Source of the DNA: Leptospiraceae bacterium
Lineage (GTDB): Bacteria; Spirochaetota; Leptospiria; Leptospirales; Leptospiraceae
Direction of reading: 5' to 3'
Assembly (NCBI GenBank): GCA_016708435.1
Contig: JADJFV010000022.1
Span: 1 to 54,897, forward strand
DNA: 54,897 nt
Both the position numbers and the translations under genes were made by a program. Shown here piece by piece: positions 54,187-54,897 of the stretch; position 1 is the stretch's first letter; every line of letters starts with the position of its first letter. The notes under the pieces are model-generated. The model was not told where the DNA came from. It did no database searches and was given only the letters and a program-made list of their open reading frames with translations.

Positions 54187-54432
54187 TTAGCCCCTCTTAT
54201 TTTTCTTCTTCGACCAAGCATCCCGTCGATCAGGATCAATATCCTTTCCTATTTTTTCCCAAAAGATTCCATCAGCGGGGGTAATTACAATTTCATTTAT
54301 TATTTCTGTGCTTTGTCCTTTCTTCCTAAGAATTTCTCGGAATGCTTCTCTTTCTTTTAGTTCTTTTTCTGTAAATTTCACAGTCGATTGCATAATTGCC
54401 TCATGCTCTTCGTCTGTAATGTCTGCCGCCAT
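54187..54432 (-). CDS. Hypothetical small charged protein
   Basis: An 81-residue helical, charged protein: MAADITDEEHEAIMQSTVKF, TEKELKEREAFREILRKKGQ, IVITPADGIFWEKIGKDIDP. No family is recognised. The start at 54432 is preceded by AAAGGAACAAT, which can serve as a ribosome binding site. With the following broken gene it could be the first member of a small two-gene module enclosed by the 17-bp repeats. Confidence 0.55.
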   Translation of the reverse strand: MAADITDEEHEAIMQSTVKFTEKELKEREAFREILRKKGQSTEIINEIVITPADGIFWEKIGKDIDPDRRDAWSKKKNKRG

Positions 54433-54544
54433 AAATTTATTGTTCCTTTTGTTTTAAATATTTTACTAGAATCTTGTTCTTTTTAAGTAAAGAATATTCA
54501 TTGTTAGTCGCCTGAGAATAGTTGAAATATGGTTAAGAAGAAAC

Positions 54545-54712
54545 TTAGTAAAAGCTAGAATTATTATTAATGGGTCGCGTTTCATTTTGTTTAAGTAGAT
54601 TTTCCATGTCTTCCTTAATCCCTTTACGAATAATTCTAGCAAAACTAATAAAATAATCCGTCAAACTACAAGTAACCGTAACCGTGAATGCAATTAGAAA
54701 TATCATATCCAT
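54545..54712 (-). CDS. Small membrane protein, unknown (55 residues)
   Basis: A 55-residue frame: MDMIFLIAFTVTVTCSLTDY, one hydrophobic segment, then FISFARIIRKGIKEDMENLL and a polar tail. In plan it resembles the 45-residue protein at 50153-50290 (hydrophobic segment followed by a basic helix with IxRxIxKEVK/IxKED). An internal ATG at 54706 is an alternative start. No family is recognised. Confidence 0.4.
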   Translation of the reverse strand: MDMIFLIAFTVTVTCSLTDYFISFARIIRKGIKEDMENLLKQNETRPINNNSSFY

Positions 54713-54804
54713 AAACTATTTTAGTAGATACATTTTTCTTTAGCAAACCTTTTTCTTATTAGGTTTTGACGTTAGAGTTATGCTTGCAGTTTTTGGTTAA
54801 CTTA

Positions 54805-54847
54805 CTGTCTGGATTAGGATTTTTAGGATTAAAGGATTAGCAGGATG
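54805..54847. repeat. Periodic GGATTA-type intergenic repeat
   Basis: GGATTA-like units (CTGGATTAGG, TTTTTAGGAT, TAAAGGATTA, GCAGGATG) repeat with a period near 10. This is the opposite-strand form of the ATCCTG-type element at 7114-7139. It lies 28 bp before the second copy of the 17-bp direct repeat. Confidence 0.6.
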
Positions 54848-54874
54848 TAGTAATAATTGGACTTTTTACTATTA

Positions 54875-54891
54875 CACTGTCTGAACTGTGA
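54875..54891. repeat. 17-bp direct repeat, copy 2
   Basis: CACTGTCTGAACTGTGA, identical to 53696-53712 and in the same orientation. It is close to the window end, so what lies beyond is not visible. Confidence 0.75.
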
Positions 54892-54897
54892 TACATT

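Noticed and set aside
1..54897. CRISPR array, tRNA or rRNA genes
   Set aside because: No regularly spaced repeat-spacer pattern was found; the repeats here are palindromic singles. No cloverleaf-forming or rRNA-like segment was noticed in any gap, though a covariance search was not possible.

Overview
The window is about 55 kb of AT-rich bacterial DNA and most likely comes from a spirochaete of the family Leptospiraceae, probably an uncultured relative of Leptospira. This is inference. It rests on the low GC, the spirochaete-style lipoprotein signal peptides (FFLKC, LSFSLSC-like and FFINC), lipid A genes (lpxI, lpxB), the abundance of PAS/cyclase/kinase signalling proteins, and several large proteins of a kind I associate with Leptospira. 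No rRNA, tRNA or CRISPR array was found.

Layout. 1-0.8 kb: end of a short-chain dehydrogenase. 1-7 kb (minus strand): a two-gene 2-hydroxyacyl-CoA dehydratase/activase system. Its second gene is cut by a complete ISKra4-like insertion sequence, and both genes carry a homopolymer frameshift. 7.4-14.4 kb: fmdB-like, lpxI and lpxB on the plus strand converge on an outer-membrane-assembly (AsmA-like) gene, a lipoprotein and a UvrD-type helicase. 14.6-20.4 kb (minus): fatty-acid metabolism (acyl-CoA synthetase, thiolase) with an unusual ferredoxin-adenylate cyclase-peroxidase fusion and a TlpA-like lipoprotein. 20.5-25.4 kb: two divergent signalling proteins, a REC-PAS-GAF histidine kinase and a Ser/Thr kinase with MORN repeats. 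25.6-32.1 kb: a metallo-hydrolase, a DUF4380 protein, an MFS transporter, small envelope proteins, and a divergent AraC regulator/NmrA oxidoreductase pair. 32.4-35.4 kb (minus): conserved protein-proA-nadD-yqeK. 35.5-40.6 kb: a radical SAM protein facing nucleosidase-mutS-trpF. 40.7-49.9 kb: FecR-like protein, a large membrane protein, an ECF sigma/anti-sigma pair, DUF2079 protein, Hpt protein, an exported spermidine-synthase-like protein and gatB. 50-54.9 kb is an accessory region: tiny membrane proteins, a decayed HEPN-MNT toxin-antitoxin pair, a frame-broken three-gene cassette ending in a KGGVGR P-loop ATPase, and another broken small-gene pair.

Two things cut across the window. First, the gaps between genes are filled with several unrelated families of palindromic or periodic dispersed repeats. 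One is nested inside another, and one pair of copies shares an exact 29-nt core. Second, four otherwise intact genes are frame-broken by a single base in a homopolymer, which suggests either real gene decay or base-calling errors in the assembly. The frame breaks are far denser in 51.5-53.7 kb. The most interesting single protein is the 540-residue ferredoxin-cyclase-peroxidase, which looks like a redox- or peroxide-responsive cAMP synthase.
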